DNA of 12,610 bases, from assembly GCA_012513195.1 (NCBI GenBank), contig JAAZCR010000100.1, forward strand, positions 1 through 12,610, given 5' to 3'. Both the position numbers and the translations under genes were made by a program. The stretch comes from Bacilli bacterium (GTDB lineage Bacteria; Bacillota_I; Bacilli_A; Haloplasmatales; Haloplasmataceae). The notes under the pieces were generated by a model. That model was given only the letters and a program-made list of their open reading frames with translations. It searched no databases and was not told the DNA's origin. Shown one piece after another: positions 1 to 7,143 of this stretch; within the stretch, counting starts at the first letter, position 1, and every line of letters starts with the position of its first letter.

Positions 1-69
1 AATCACCTTTTTTCTGCCTTCGTCATCTAAATCAGGACGAACAACGAACATGATTTCATACTTACGCAT
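1..69 (-). CDS. rpsF: Ribosomal protein S6, N-terminal part (runs off the window)
   Basis: The first 23 codons, beginning MRKYEIMFVVRPDLDDE, match the start of bacterial ribosomal protein S6, a small-subunit protein that pairs with S18 on the platform of the 30S subunit. The ATG at 69-67 is preceded by a strong Shine-Dalgarno AAGGAGGTG at 83-75, five bases upstream. The rest of the gene lies beyond position 1. In most Bacillota rpsF is followed by ssb and rpsR; that cannot be seen here. The call rests on the strongly conserved MRKYE-x-M-x-V/I-x-RP opening, so confidence is high despite the short length. Confidence 0.93.
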   Translation of the reverse strand, partial: MRKYEIMFVVRPDLDDEGRKKVI

Positions 70-87
70 TCTTACACCTCCTTCTGG

Positions 88-136
88 ACTAATGGCCCAT
101 TTTTCATGAGCAAGTAGGTTTTAGTGGGATTACCAC
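88..136 (-). promoter_or_regulatory. Structured rpsF leader, possible S6:S18 autoregulatory element
   Basis: The leader can fold in two ways. One is a small GTGG/CCAC hairpin (136-133 with 127-124). The other is a longer element in which ACTAA (125-121) pairs with TTAGT (92-88) around an internal loop and a CTCAT/ATGGG hairpin (110-106 with 100-96, loop GAAAA). Many bacteria carry an mRNA motif upstream of rpsF that binds the S6:S18 complex. I can see pairing potential but not the family's conserved loop with certainty, so the regulatory role is inferred. Confidence 0.3.
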
Positions 137-144
137 ATCACGAT

Positions 145-173
145 ATTATAGCATTATTTCTAAATAAAGTAAA
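145..173 (-). promoter_or_regulatory. rpsF promoter, extended -10
   Basis: On the minus strand a -35 TTTACT (173-168) is followed after exactly 17 bases by TATAAT (150-145). The -10 is preceded by TGC, giving an extended -10 (TGCTATAAT). Transcription would start near 138, leaving a leader of about 70 bases before rpsF. Confidence 0.8.
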
Positions 174-184
174 CATATTTTACC

Positions 185-856
185 TTAATTTAGATAATCT
201 GAAACATCTATACTCTTCCGCTCTTTTAAGAGTTTATTATATTTAGGTTTCATCACTTTGATTGTTATATAGGCTAGAATTGATGCCAACGCAAAGAAGA
301 TAAGTGGAACCAAGAATTGATACCATATTACAAATATAATGCTTGCAACACTAATTATTAACACAAATAACGAGCGAAATGGCATTATTATCGCAAATAT
401 AAAAGCGTTCTTAATTTTCTTAAAAGTACTCAGATCAGGAAAATAGAGATTTAACATAAAAACATGAATGAAAGTGATTAAATATAGTAATACAAACATA
501 CATGATATCCAAAAACCTACAGTCATAAAGAAAGTCGAATTTTCTGTTAATAAATCAAAATACAATTTTACATCAAGGAATAGTATAACACCTTTTATTA
601 AAAATATAATAAATAACTTTTGATTCTTCCAATAATCTTTCTTAAAAATAGTCCAAAATGATTTTAATATTGGCGCATCTTTATCTTGAATCATGCTGTT
701 ATGCATAACGAAAACTGCGTGCGTTGCTGGCATAAATGTAAAAATACCTAATCCAAACAAAGAAAACAGAAACCATAAAATATTGATCATGATAAAACGA
801 TAAATTTTATCAAAGATAGCGTATATTTTACTATTTATAAATTTTTCGAAATCCAT
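185..856 (-). CDS. YesL-like (DUF624) membrane protein
   Basis: A 223-residue, very hydrophobic protein with about five membrane segments (roughly residues 20-40, 80-100, 110-135, 152-175 and 180-200). The N-terminal half carries the YesL/DUF624 pattern: a W-x-LFSLFGLG-like stretch, then MPATHA, then a short loop and a K-x-FW-x-x-FKKD-like segment near residues 65-74. The function of this family is not established. Bacillus members often lie beside carbohydrate-uptake genes, but no sugar gene is seen here. The ATG at 856-854 has the Shine-Dalgarno GAAGGTGAAG (870-861). The gene lies between the terminator of the HPt gene and rpsF, with no clear terminator of its own, so some transcripts may continue into rpsF. 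Confidence 0.8.
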   Translation of the reverse strand: MDFEKFINSKIYAIFDKIYRFIMINILWFLFSLFGLGIFTFMPATHAVFVMHNSMIQDKDAPILKSFWTIFKKDYWKNQKLFIIFLIKGVILFLDVKLYFDLLTENSTFFMTVGFWISCMFVLLYLITFIHVFMLNLYFPDLSTFKKIKNAFIFAIIMPFRSLFVLIISVASIIFVIWYQFLVPLIFFALASILAYITIKVMKPKYNKLLKERKSIDVSDYLN

Positions 857-885
857 ACTGCTTCACCTTCTGTATTAATATTACC

Positions 886-914
886 ATTTTAGCACAAAAA
901 AATAAATTAAACTA
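886..914 (-). promoter_or_regulatory. Probable promoter of the YesL-like gene
   Basis: An extended -10, TGCTAAAAT (894-886), lies 30 bases upstream of the start codon. It has only a poor -35 match (TAGTTT, 914-909, spacing 17). It sits just beyond the terminator of the preceding HPt gene, where a new promoter would be expected. Confidence 0.4.
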
Positions 915-932
915 GTATTATAAAAGACAAAA

Positions 933-958
933 AATAAAAGAGCTAACGCTCTTTTATT
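933..958 (-). terminator. Rho-independent terminator of the HPt gene
   Basis: An 11-bp perfect stem (933-943 with 948-958) with a four-base loop is followed on the minus strand by six Ts (934-929). The right arm overlaps the TAA stop codon of the HPt gene, so termination directly follows translation. Confidence 0.9.
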
Positions 959-1313
959 AATTAATAAATTGAATTTTAGTTAGATCACGGAGAACATCAC
1001 GAAAAACTTGTTCGAATTCTTGGAAGTATACTTCTATCAATTTATAGTCCTTATCTAGTATGGCTTGTTCTAGTTTTAATGATACTTCATATAAAGGGAG
1101 CGAACCCAAGTTCTTAGAAATCCCCTTGCATGAATGTACCAAGCGACGTGCTTCCTCAAGATTATGAGGTAATAGTTTTTTAATTGTTTCGACTAGATCT
1201 TTTTGATTCTCCATAAATGTTCCAATAATCTTTTGATAAATACTCTCATAACCATTGATAAGACTTAAAGCCATTTCGACATCAATTACTTTTAAGTCTC
1301 TCGCGACAATCAT
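957..1313 (-). CDS. Stand-alone histidine phosphotransfer (HPt) protein
   Basis: A 118-residue protein that is essentially one HPt domain. HPt domains are four-helix bundles that relay phosphoryl groups between receiver domains in multistep phosphorelays. The phospho-accepting His is His60 in HSCKGISKNLGS (60-71), which fits the family pattern H-x-LKG-x-x-x-x-(I/L)G. Upstream residues 12-46 match the usual HPt first helices (ALSLINGYESIYQKII), and LEQAI at 81-85 fits the last helix. There are no membrane segments and no kinase or receiver domain, and no sensor kinase or response regulator is in the window, so its partners are unknown. The gene has its own promoter and terminator and so is monocistronic. 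It could be a true phosphorelay element or a fold-only relative, but the intact His argues for activity. Confidence 0.88.
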   Translation of the reverse strand: MIVARDLKVIDVEMALSLINGYESIYQKIIGTFMENQKDLVETIKKLLPHNLEEARRLVHSCKGISKNLGSLPLYEVSLKLEQAILDKDYKLIEVYFQEFEQVFRDVLRDLTKIQFIN

Positions 1314-1320
1314 ACGTATA

Positions 1321-1330
1321 CTCCCCCCCT
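1321..1330 (-). promoter_or_regulatory. Ribosome binding site of the HPt gene with a run of seven Gs
   Basis: The sequence AGGGGGGGAG, nine bases upstream of the ATG at 1313-1311, is the only plausible Shine-Dalgarno. A G7 run (1329-1323) is unusual in such an AT-rich intergenic region. Confidence 0.6.
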
Positions 1331-1340
1331 CAATTAAGTA

Positions 1341-1369
1341 ATTATAAACATATATATAGATATTTTCAA
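1341..1369 (-). promoter_or_regulatory. Promoter of the HPt gene
   Basis: The -35 TTGAAA (1369-1364), a 17-base spacer and the perfect -10 TATAAT (1346-1341) lie on the minus strand. Transcription would begin near 1334, just upstream of the ribosome binding site. The 70 bases between this promoter and the end of the cation transporter gene (1456) hold no convincing terminator or other feature. Confidence 0.8.
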
Positions 1370-1455
1370 TATATTTTTAGCTCATTAATTTGATTTTTAT
1401 TGTCATAATTCTACATTTTGAATACTATCAGTAGCGGATTTTATCCATTTATATG

Positions 1456-2367
1456 TTAATCATGAGAGGGGTAATTGGGATAATACGGTTCAACATGCAC
1501 ACTAATAAAGGTTTCTTCCCCAAATTCTTGTCGGATTTTTTTCTCTAACTCCGTCGCAATATCATGAGCTGCTTCGACATTTAGGGTGCGTTCAACAAAG
1601 ATATGAACATCGATTGACACATAATAGCCAATACGCCGTGTTTTAATATTATGGTAACCTTTTATCTCGGGTATACTATCTAATATCTTTTCTAAGCGTT
1701 CGATTTCTTCTTTTGTTAAAGATGAATCAATCAATTGACTATAACTAGAAAGAATGATTTCAATCGCAACCTTAAAGATGAATAAGCTGACTATACCTGC
1801 AGCGATTGGATCAAACACAGCGTATTTTTCCCCGAAAACAATGGCGATAGTTAAACCAATAAGAGCCGCTAATGATGCAAACACATCAGAACGATGTTCC
1901 CATGCGTTCGCAATTACTGCATCGCTATTTATCTTTTTACCTACATGAATGGTAAATCGGAAGGAAATCTCTTTTAGAATAATGGAGATAATGAGAATAT
2001 ATAAAACAAATTGGTGAGGTAATGTTATTACTTCATCCTTAAAGAAAAATCCGTAGATATTCCTAATACTATTAATAAATAGCGATACGCTCACAAAAAT
2101 TAAAAAGATACCAACACTGACAGTGGCAATGGTTTCCACTTTACCATGTCCATAGTTATGATCCTCATCCGCGGGACGAGCTGTCACTTTAAAACCTATG
2201 AGGATGATAATGTCAGTGATAAAATCGGATAACGAATGCACAGCATCACTAATAAGTGCTGCACTCTTACCAAAGATGCCCGCAAGTAATTTCATGACTA
2301 CCAAGATAAAATTAATAATCATACCATATATAGTTACTTTTACTGCTTCTTTTTCTCGTTTAACCAT
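1456..2367 (-). CDS. Cation diffusion facilitator (CDF) family metal efflux transporter
   Basis: A 303-residue CDF transporter, predicted to export divalent metal ions such as Zn, Fe, Mn or Co across the cell membrane in exchange for protons. About six membrane segments fill residues 12-207, followed by the cytoplasmic C-terminal dimer domain (about 210-297). Key motifs are SDAVHSLSD (40-48), with His44 and Asp48 as likely transport-site ligands, DHNYGHGKVET (69-79), and NAWEHRSD (154-161). In the last, the usual first ligand position aligns with Glu157 rather than His, with His158 next to it and Asp161 conserved. Metal specificity cannot be read from sequence. It is the last gene of a unit with the amidotransferase and MBL-fold genes, 39 bases after the amidotransferase stop. 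Its Shine-Dalgarno, AAAGGAAA, is modest. Confidence 0.93.
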   Translation of the reverse strand: MVKREKEAVKVTIYGMIINFILVVMKLLAGIFGKSAALISDAVHSLSDFITDIIILIGFKVTARPADEDHNYGHGKVETIATVSVGIFLIFVSVSLFINSIRNIYGFFFKDEVITLPHQFVLYILIISIILKEISFRFTIHVGKKINSDAVIANAWEHRSDVFASLAALIGLTIAIVFGEKYAVFDPIAAGIVSLFIFKVAIEIILSSYSQLIDSSLTKEEIERLEKILDSIPEIKGYHNIKTRRIGYYVSIDVHIFVERTLNVEAAHDIATELEKKIRQEFGEETFISVHVEPYYPNYPSHD

Positions 2368-2396
2368 AAAGATTTCCTTTCATATAAAGTGTGATA

Positions 2397-2425
2397 AAGA
2401 GAGAGGTCACTCCTTCCTCTCTCTT
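2397..2425 (-). terminator. Hairpin over the amidotransferase stop codon, possible partial terminator
   Basis: A perfect 10-bp stem of alternating purine/pyrimidine arms (2397-2406 with 2416-2425, nine-base loop) spans the end of the amidotransferase gene. On the minus strand it is followed only by a short T stretch (TTTATC). It could reduce transcription into the transporter gene or protect the mRNA end. The weak T tract makes full termination uncertain. Confidence 0.45.
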
Positions 2426-3120
2426 ACTATATTAAGAAAATATTTGATTAAAGGTATCTGATTTTCTGTCCGTTCTGGATGCCATTGAACAGATATGACA
2501 TCTTTTCTTCCTTCAAGCTCTACCGCTTCGATTACACCATCAGATGTATAGGCGACAGTTTTTAATCCCTTCCCTAAATCTTTAATAGCTTGATGATGAA
2601 AACTATTAACATGCATTTTTCTACCAAAAAGAGAAGCTAAAATTGACCCATCTTCAAATGTTACTTCATGAAGTGTTTCATGATAAGGTATCCCAATTTT
2701 AGTTTGATCATGTAACAGTACATTATTACTATTAAATAAACTTAAATCTTGATACAAACTTCCACCTAATGCTACATTCAATACTTGATGCCCGCGACAA
2801 ATCGCTAAGATTGGCATCTTTCTTTCTAAAGCTTTTAATATTAAGTTGATATGAAACTGATCTACCGTTTCATCTACATCCATAACTAGATCAGTCATTG
2901 GTTCATTATAAAACTTCGGATGAACATCGCCACCACCAGGAATTACTAAACCATCAATAGTATCCAATACTCTATTAATATACGCTTCATCATTAATTAC
3001 AGGTATACCCAAAGGATATCCACCGCATTGATGAATAACCTTGTAGTATTTATCTGGTAAGCGCATATTAGGAATATTATTGATGTTATATTGTAATGTC
3101 GCAATACCGATTAACGTCAC
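2407..3120 (-). CDS. Class I glutamine amidotransferase, gamma-glutamyl-GABA hydrolase (PuuD/peptidase C26) family
   Basis: A 237-residue protein of the class I glutamine amidotransferase fold, peptidase C26 type, whose members hydrolyse gamma-glutamyl amide bonds such as that in gamma-glutamyl-GABA. The family motifs are intact: PGGGDVHP (61-68), the nucleophile Cys108 in AICRGHQ (106-112), MHVNSFHHQAI (169-178) and QWHPE with His214 and Glu216 (212-216). A complete Cys-His-Glu triad is therefore present. No other Puu pathway gene is in the window, so the substrate is open. The start is GTG at 3120-3118: its Shine-Dalgarno AGGAGG (3132-3127) overlaps the TAG stop of the upstream MBL-fold gene, and nearby ATG or GTG triplets are out of frame. 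Such overlap suggests translational coupling. Confidence 0.9.
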   Translation of the reverse strand: MTLIGIATLQYNINNIPNMRLPDKYYKVIHQCGGYPLGIPVINDEAYINRVLDTIDGLVIPGGGDVHPKFYNEPMTDLVMDVDETVDQFHINLILKALERKMPILAICRGHQVLNVALGGSLYQDLSLFNSNNVLLHDQTKIGIPYHETLHEVTFEDGSILASLFGRKMHVNSFHHQAIKDLGKGLKTVAYTSDGVIEAVELEGRKDVISVQWHPERTENQIPLIKYFLNIVRERKE

Positions 3121-3130
3121 ACATTTCCTC

Positions 3131-3745
3131 CTATGAACGGGATTTCAATACTTCTTGTAAATCAATTTCCTCGCCCGCTTTCACAATTAAGCGATTAGGA
3201 GCTGTAAAGCGGTTAGCCATTTCCTCATCAAATAACGTCCGTGGTTTCATATGAATGGGAATGCTTACTTTCGCATTAATTAGTTTGGCACATTCCGTCG
3301 CTTCTTCTGGTCCCATATTATAAATACCATCAATAGGAAGAAGTGCGAAGTCTAAATTCTTTTCTTTAAGTAGCGGCATTTCCGTGGTCATGGAAGTATC
3401 GCCTGCCGCATAAATCTTTATCCCGTCAACTTCAATGATATAACCTACGCATTGATTACGATCATGATTCTTATTGTATGCTGGTACTGCTTCGATCTTT
3501 ATCCCCTTTAGCGCGAAACTTTGATACTTGCCCTCAATCAAACCATCATAGTTTTGAATAATAACACAATCATCTTTTTTCGCAACTAATTGAACTTGAT
3601 TATGGTCCCCATGTTGATGGGTGACTATGATAATATCGGCAGGGATGTCATAACCTTCCCCTGCATAGGGATCAATGTAGATTACCGTATTATTTTCACT
3701 TATGATACGGAAACTACCATGCCCTTGAAATAATAACTTAGTCAT
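3131..3745 (-). CDS. Metallo-beta-lactamase-fold hydrolase (COG2220/UPF0173-like)
   Basis: A 204-residue cytoplasmic protein with the MBL fold. The metal-binding signature is THQHGDH (42-48), followed by a GDTS motif (115-118) that supplies the bridging Asp, and PIHMKP (163-168) with the final His165. The N-terminal GHGSF and IDPYAG segments fit the COG2220 group, which includes UlaG-like lactonases and UPF0173 proteins. The substrate is unknown. Length is typical for the compact members. The ATG has a strong AAGGAGG site. It is the first gene of a unit with the amidotransferase (10-base gap) and CDF transporter, starting from a promoter just upstream. Confidence 0.88.
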   Translation of the reverse strand: MTKLLFQGHGSFRIISENNTVIYIDPYAGEGYDIPADIIIVTHQHGDHNQVQLVAKKDDCVIIQNYDGLIEGKYQSFALKGIKIEAVPAYNKNHDRNQCVGYIIEVDGIKIYAAGDTSMTTEMPLLKEKNLDFALLPIDGIYNMGPEEATECAKLINAKVSIPIHMKPRTLFDEEMANRFTAPNRLIVKAGEEIDLQEVLKSRS

Positions 3746-3793
3746 ATAATCCTCCTTTTTAGACTTAATAAATGGAATTACCCTTTAATTTCA

Positions 3794-3821
3794 ATTGTAT
3801 ATCTAATACTATCAATGTCAA
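3794..3821 (-). promoter_or_regulatory. Promoter of the MBL hydrolase-amidotransferase-CDF unit
   Basis: A consensus -35 TTGACA (3821-3816), a 16-base spacer and -10 TACAAT (3799-3794) lie on the minus strand. The site begins a few bases after the yfhO stop codon, and transcription would start near 3787. No terminator is seen between yfhO and this promoter, so the unit may also be reached by read-through. Confidence 0.72.
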
Positions 3822-3826
3822 TGATT

Positions 3827-6550
3827 TTAGTTAGATACCTTTCTTTTTAATTTGATTTTTTTAATAATAAATACTATAAATATACCACTTGTGACAATCA
3901 GGGATGTAAGGGATAGGTATAATGATGTAGTTAATCCTTTGGTCATATAAGTAAAACTAATATGATGGGTACCACTAGGAACCTTAATCGCCATCAAACC
4001 TAAATTAGCTAGATAAATTTCCGTTTCTTTACCATCAACAAATGCTTTAAACCCCTTAGAGTATGGTAAACTAATCACTAAATAACCATCATGAGGAGTA
4101 GTGATTTCTCCACTAAAGCCATTGTGGGTAAATGTCACATTTTTTAAGACATGTTGATTTAGTTCTGCGATTTTGGTAGTTACTTGCGTTACATCTAATA
4201 GGGCATAACTAATCCTTTTGACTTTCGCTTCTTTTGGTAAAGAAATTGTGACGTAAAGGTTAGTTTCATTTTCATAATAACCTAAATTGATTAATTGATT
4301 AGCATTATCTTTATAAGTGTTCTTACCTTTAGGCGAAATACTATCTTGTCTTAAAACATCCTTGGTTTCATAGGTAATTGTAACCATGTCATCTAAAGCT
4401 AAAATTTCCATTCCTTCTACATATACATAAACTTCTTGATTGGTGACTCTCGGAATTGTAAATTGATAACTACCATTTTTTATTGTCAGGTTTTCTGCCA
4501 CAACATGATAATCATGTGAATCAATATTAACAATATCACCCTGTGATAAAACAACATAGTCAAGCAAGACTTCTTGTCTTGTAAGGTAGTCTAAATTTAA
4601 ATAACTAGTTTCGTTCAATGTTTTATACATCATATAACCGAAATCAAGGTAGTTTTCATTTTCATAGATATAGACCTTTTCTAATTCACTAGTAATGTTA
4701 CCTTGTAAAGCATTGAACCCCTTATCATTATATTTAGGCACCTCAACGGTTTTTACTAATTTAAAACCGTACGGAGGAAGACTTTTTTCACTTTCTCTAA
4801 TGATAAGATATTTTACATGATTTAAGTTAAGAAGGATTGTCCTTCCTTCAAATCCATTATAACCAGTCGTGTTATTTAAATTAGTAACTTCTAAAGTATC
4901 AAGATACTTATTAACATAGCCATTTACCATCGAATTATATTGATAGGTTGCCTTAAATCCATAGACTAGATTATCGTTACTATATTTTAAGACATTACCT
5001 TCATAAACCTTATGTTCGACACGATAGAATTCATCATCATTAAATACCGCTTGATATAAATCTTTGTTAGGATAATATACTTCAAACCCATTTTTAGGTG
5101 TGGTATCAAACATATAATAACCCATAACCGCAAGAATAGTAATAATTATCAACATAAACATAACTTTTTTATATTTATATGTTTCAAAAATACTCTGTAT
5201 AAATGTTGGCATATTAATTAAACTTGTTTTTCTAATTAATAATACAGAGACTCCAATTAATACTAGTAAAAGAATGATTAAGAAGATTCTTATAATGAGA
5301 GATATTTTAAAAGTAATGATTATCTGAAGTAGGATGAGTATTAATAATAAACCAATAATACTTAAGAATAACTCATACCCTTTCTGATAATCTTTTTCTG
5401 CTAGTTTTACTTGTCCATCAATTATAAATCCAAAGATTAATGATACTGGTACCATTATCATAAAGTACCAGCGGTTATTAACATATGTACAACCATTAAT
5501 TAAGAAAGCAAACAATGAAATAAACTGTAGGATGAAAAAACTGATAAAACTAAGGCGTAAATAGCGATGCGGATGCTCTTTTTCCTTATGAAAAACATAA
5601 ATGAAACAACCTAGTAAAAGGACTAAATTACCTATACCAATAGAGTATTTGGCCCCAATAACGGGAATTAAATTAGATAATATAATAGTAATAAGTTCTT
5701 TTATAGTATATAACACCAACCCTTTAGGAGTTGTTCTACTTACTTCCATTAAAGCTAATAAATTAGGAAAGACAACAAAACTACCTAGCAATACTCCTAA
5801 TAAGGCATAAATTATGATCGATATTAAGTTAATAAATTGTTTAACTTTTAACTCATCCCATAATCTAATAATGATATATACCGTAAAGCCAAAGGAAGTA
5901 TAGACAAAGAAGTAAAATTGACTAATAACACTTAAAAACACCGCCAAAATAAACAGAAAAAGGCTTTTTTTCTTGATGATTAGTTCACCACCAATTATTA
6001 ATAAAGGAAGATATAAGGGACCATTAACAAAAAATGGGTGGCGAAAAGCAGAATATAAGACAGGATAAGAAAATGCATAAACTAAACCAGTCATTAATAA
6101 AGAACTGTTTTTACTTATTCCTAATTGCTTAGCGAGAATAATCATAAAGAGACCACATAAATAAACACGCGTGGCACTAATTAGAGTGTAACTTAGACCA
6201 ATTTCGGAAAGTGGTAAAATTAAGGCAATGATATTTAAAGGATCCCATAAACCGTAGAATCCATAGGTAATGAAAAAATCCGCTCCTAAACCTATATCAA
6301 AGCGATAAATTTGGAAAGCTTCACCATGAAAGAAAAAGCCTTTTAGTTGTTTAATAAAATCATACATAAAAACGATGTGCTGTTTAAACCCATCGTAATA
6401 AAGGGCAGGTTCACTAAAATAACCTTGCAAAGAAAAATGACTATCTTTTAGTTCAAATGGTAAGAGACTAAAAGTATAGAGTAATAAAAAAAGTAAGGTG
6501 TAACTAAGGTAAAGATGTTTATTAATAAATGCGGAAATTTTTGTTTTCAT
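3827..6550 (-). CDS. YfhO-family membrane protein, probable GT-C-type glycosyltransferase
   Basis: A 907-residue YfhO-family protein. The N-terminal half and middle contain about a dozen membrane segments (to about residue 480), a large extracytoplasmic domain fills about 490-870, and a last membrane helix is followed by a Lys/Arg-rich tail. The first outside loop carries the Asp53-containing stretch YYDGFKQH, in the place where GT-C glycosyltransferases keep an acidic catalytic residue. The end of the outer domain has the family pattern GFKAFVDGKETEIY. In Bacillus and Listeria, YfhO relatives transfer sugars from lipid carriers to lipoteichoic acid outside the cell. The acceptor in this organism is unknown. 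The start codon lies eight bases after the acetyltransferase stop; its Shine-Dalgarno AGGTGG overlaps that TAG, suggesting coupled translation. It is the last gene of the psuK-psuG-GNAT-yfhO run. Confidence 0.85.
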   Translation of the reverse strand: MKTKISAFINKHLYLSYTLLFLLLYTFSLLPFELKDSHFSLQGYFSEPALYYDGFKQHIVFMYDFIKQLKGFFFHGEAFQIYRFDIGLGADFFITYGFYGLWDPLNIIALILPLSEIGLSYTLISATRVYLCGLFMIILAKQLGISKNSSLLMTGLVYAFSYPVLYSAFRHPFFVNGPLYLPLLIIGGELIIKKKSLFLFILAVFLSVISQFYFFVYTSFGFTVYIIIRLWDELKVKQFINLISIIIYALLGVLLGSFVVFPNLLALMEVSRTTPKGLVLYTIKELITIILSNLIPVIGAKYSIGIGNLVLLLGCFIYVFHKEKEHPHRYLRLSFISFFILQFISLFAFLINGCTYVNNRWYFMIMVPVSLIFGFIIDGQVKLAEKDYQKGYELFLSIIGLLLILILLQIIITFKISLIIRIFLIILLLVLIGVSVLLIRKTSLINMPTFIQSIFETYKYKKVMFMLIIITILAVMGYYMFDTTPKNGFEVYYPNKDLYQAVFNDDEFYRVEHKVYEGNVLKYSNDNLVYGFKATYQYNSMVNGYVNKYLDTLEVTNLNNTTGYNGFEGRTILLNLNHVKYLIIRESEKSLPPYGFKLVKTVEVPKYNDKGFNALQGNITSELEKVYIYENENYLDFGYMMYKTLNETSYLNLDYLTRQEVLLDYVVLSQGDIVNIDSHDYHVVAENLTIKNGSYQFTIPRVTNQEVYVYVEGMEILALDDMVTITYETKDVLRQDSISPKGKNTYKDNANQLINLGYYENETNLYVTISLPKEAKVKRISYALLDVTQVTTKIAELNQHVLKNVTFTHNGFSGEITTPHDGYLVISLPYSKGFKAFVDGKETEIYLANLGLMAIKVPSGTHHISFTYMTKGLTTSLYLSLTSLIVTSGIFIVFIIKKIKLKRKVSN

Positions 6551-6558
6551 ATAACCAC

Positions 6559-7122
6559 CTAATTTTTACTTTCAGGAAACCACCCGAAATCCAATCTAAC
6601 GTGTTTTCTCTTAATATCTTCATTATGATAGGAACAGGTATCTAAGCCAATTAAGGTAAATCCCTGACTTAAATAGAAGTCAATCGCATTGGTATTGCTT
6701 GATTGAGTCTCTAAGACCAGAGCGCGATAGTTTTCTTCAATGGTGCGCGCTTTGGCAACTTCTATTAAAGCCTTACCATATCCTTTTCTGCGATATTCTT
6801 CCTTCACCCATAATTCCGTAATCCTTAGTCTATTTGTCCATGTTTCTACAGTTGTTTCTATGGCGCCAATAAGTTCGTCGTTTATAATTATCCCATATGC
6901 TTTCGCGTCATCAAGATAATCTAAATATAAACGATCAGGATAATTCATTGTTTCTGGATGATAATGAAATGGATAATCTAAGGGTTTCTTTTCAATTTGG
7001 AAAAGAAACCCTTTCTCTAATTTAGTCACAGTAACATCATAGTATTCAGAGGAGACATAACTTATAGGAAGTATGTATCCTTGATATTTATCCCTTGGTA
7101 GAAAAGTAATCTCTGGTTTCAT
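6559..7122 (-). CDS. GNAT-family N-acetyltransferase
   Basis: A 187-residue acetyl-CoA-dependent acetyltransferase. The acetyl-CoA binding motif A is RITELWVKEEYRRKGYGKAL (100-119, with RRKGYG at 111-116), preceded by the beta-strand around GAIETTVETW. Motif B is ETQSSNTNAIDFYLSQGF (138-155). The ETQ-x-x-N-x-x-A-x-x-FY-x-x-x-GF pattern resembles the streptothricin-acetyltransferase-like branch of GNATs, but that resemblance alone does not assign an antibiotic substrate. The ATG follows a GGAAGGAT ribosome binding site. The gene lies 21 bases after psuG, which ends in a double TAA, and 8 bases before yfhO, so it belongs to the same operon. Its role in the operon is not evident. Confidence 0.88.
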   Translation of the reverse strand: MKPEITFLPRDKYQGYILPISYVSSEYYDVTVTKLEKGFLFQIEKKPLDYPFHYHPETMNYPDRLYLDYLDDAKAYGIIINDELIGAIETTVETWTNRLRITELWVKEEYRRKGYGKALIEVAKARTIEENYRALVLETQSSNTNAIDFYLSQGFTLIGLDTCSYHNEDIKRKHVRLDFGWFPESKN

Positions 7123-7143
7123 TTTTATCCTTCCAATTAATTA

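Noticed and set aside
1754..1948. 64-codon open frame on the plus strand
   Set aside because: Antisense to the well-supported CDF transporter, with no ribosome binding site or recognisable product.
2198..2461. 87-codon plus-strand open frame
   Set aside because: Runs antisense across the CDF and amidotransferase genes; a shadow of their coding bias.
5601..5810. 69-codon plus-strand open frame
   Set aside because: Antisense to the membrane part of yfhO, no supporting signals.
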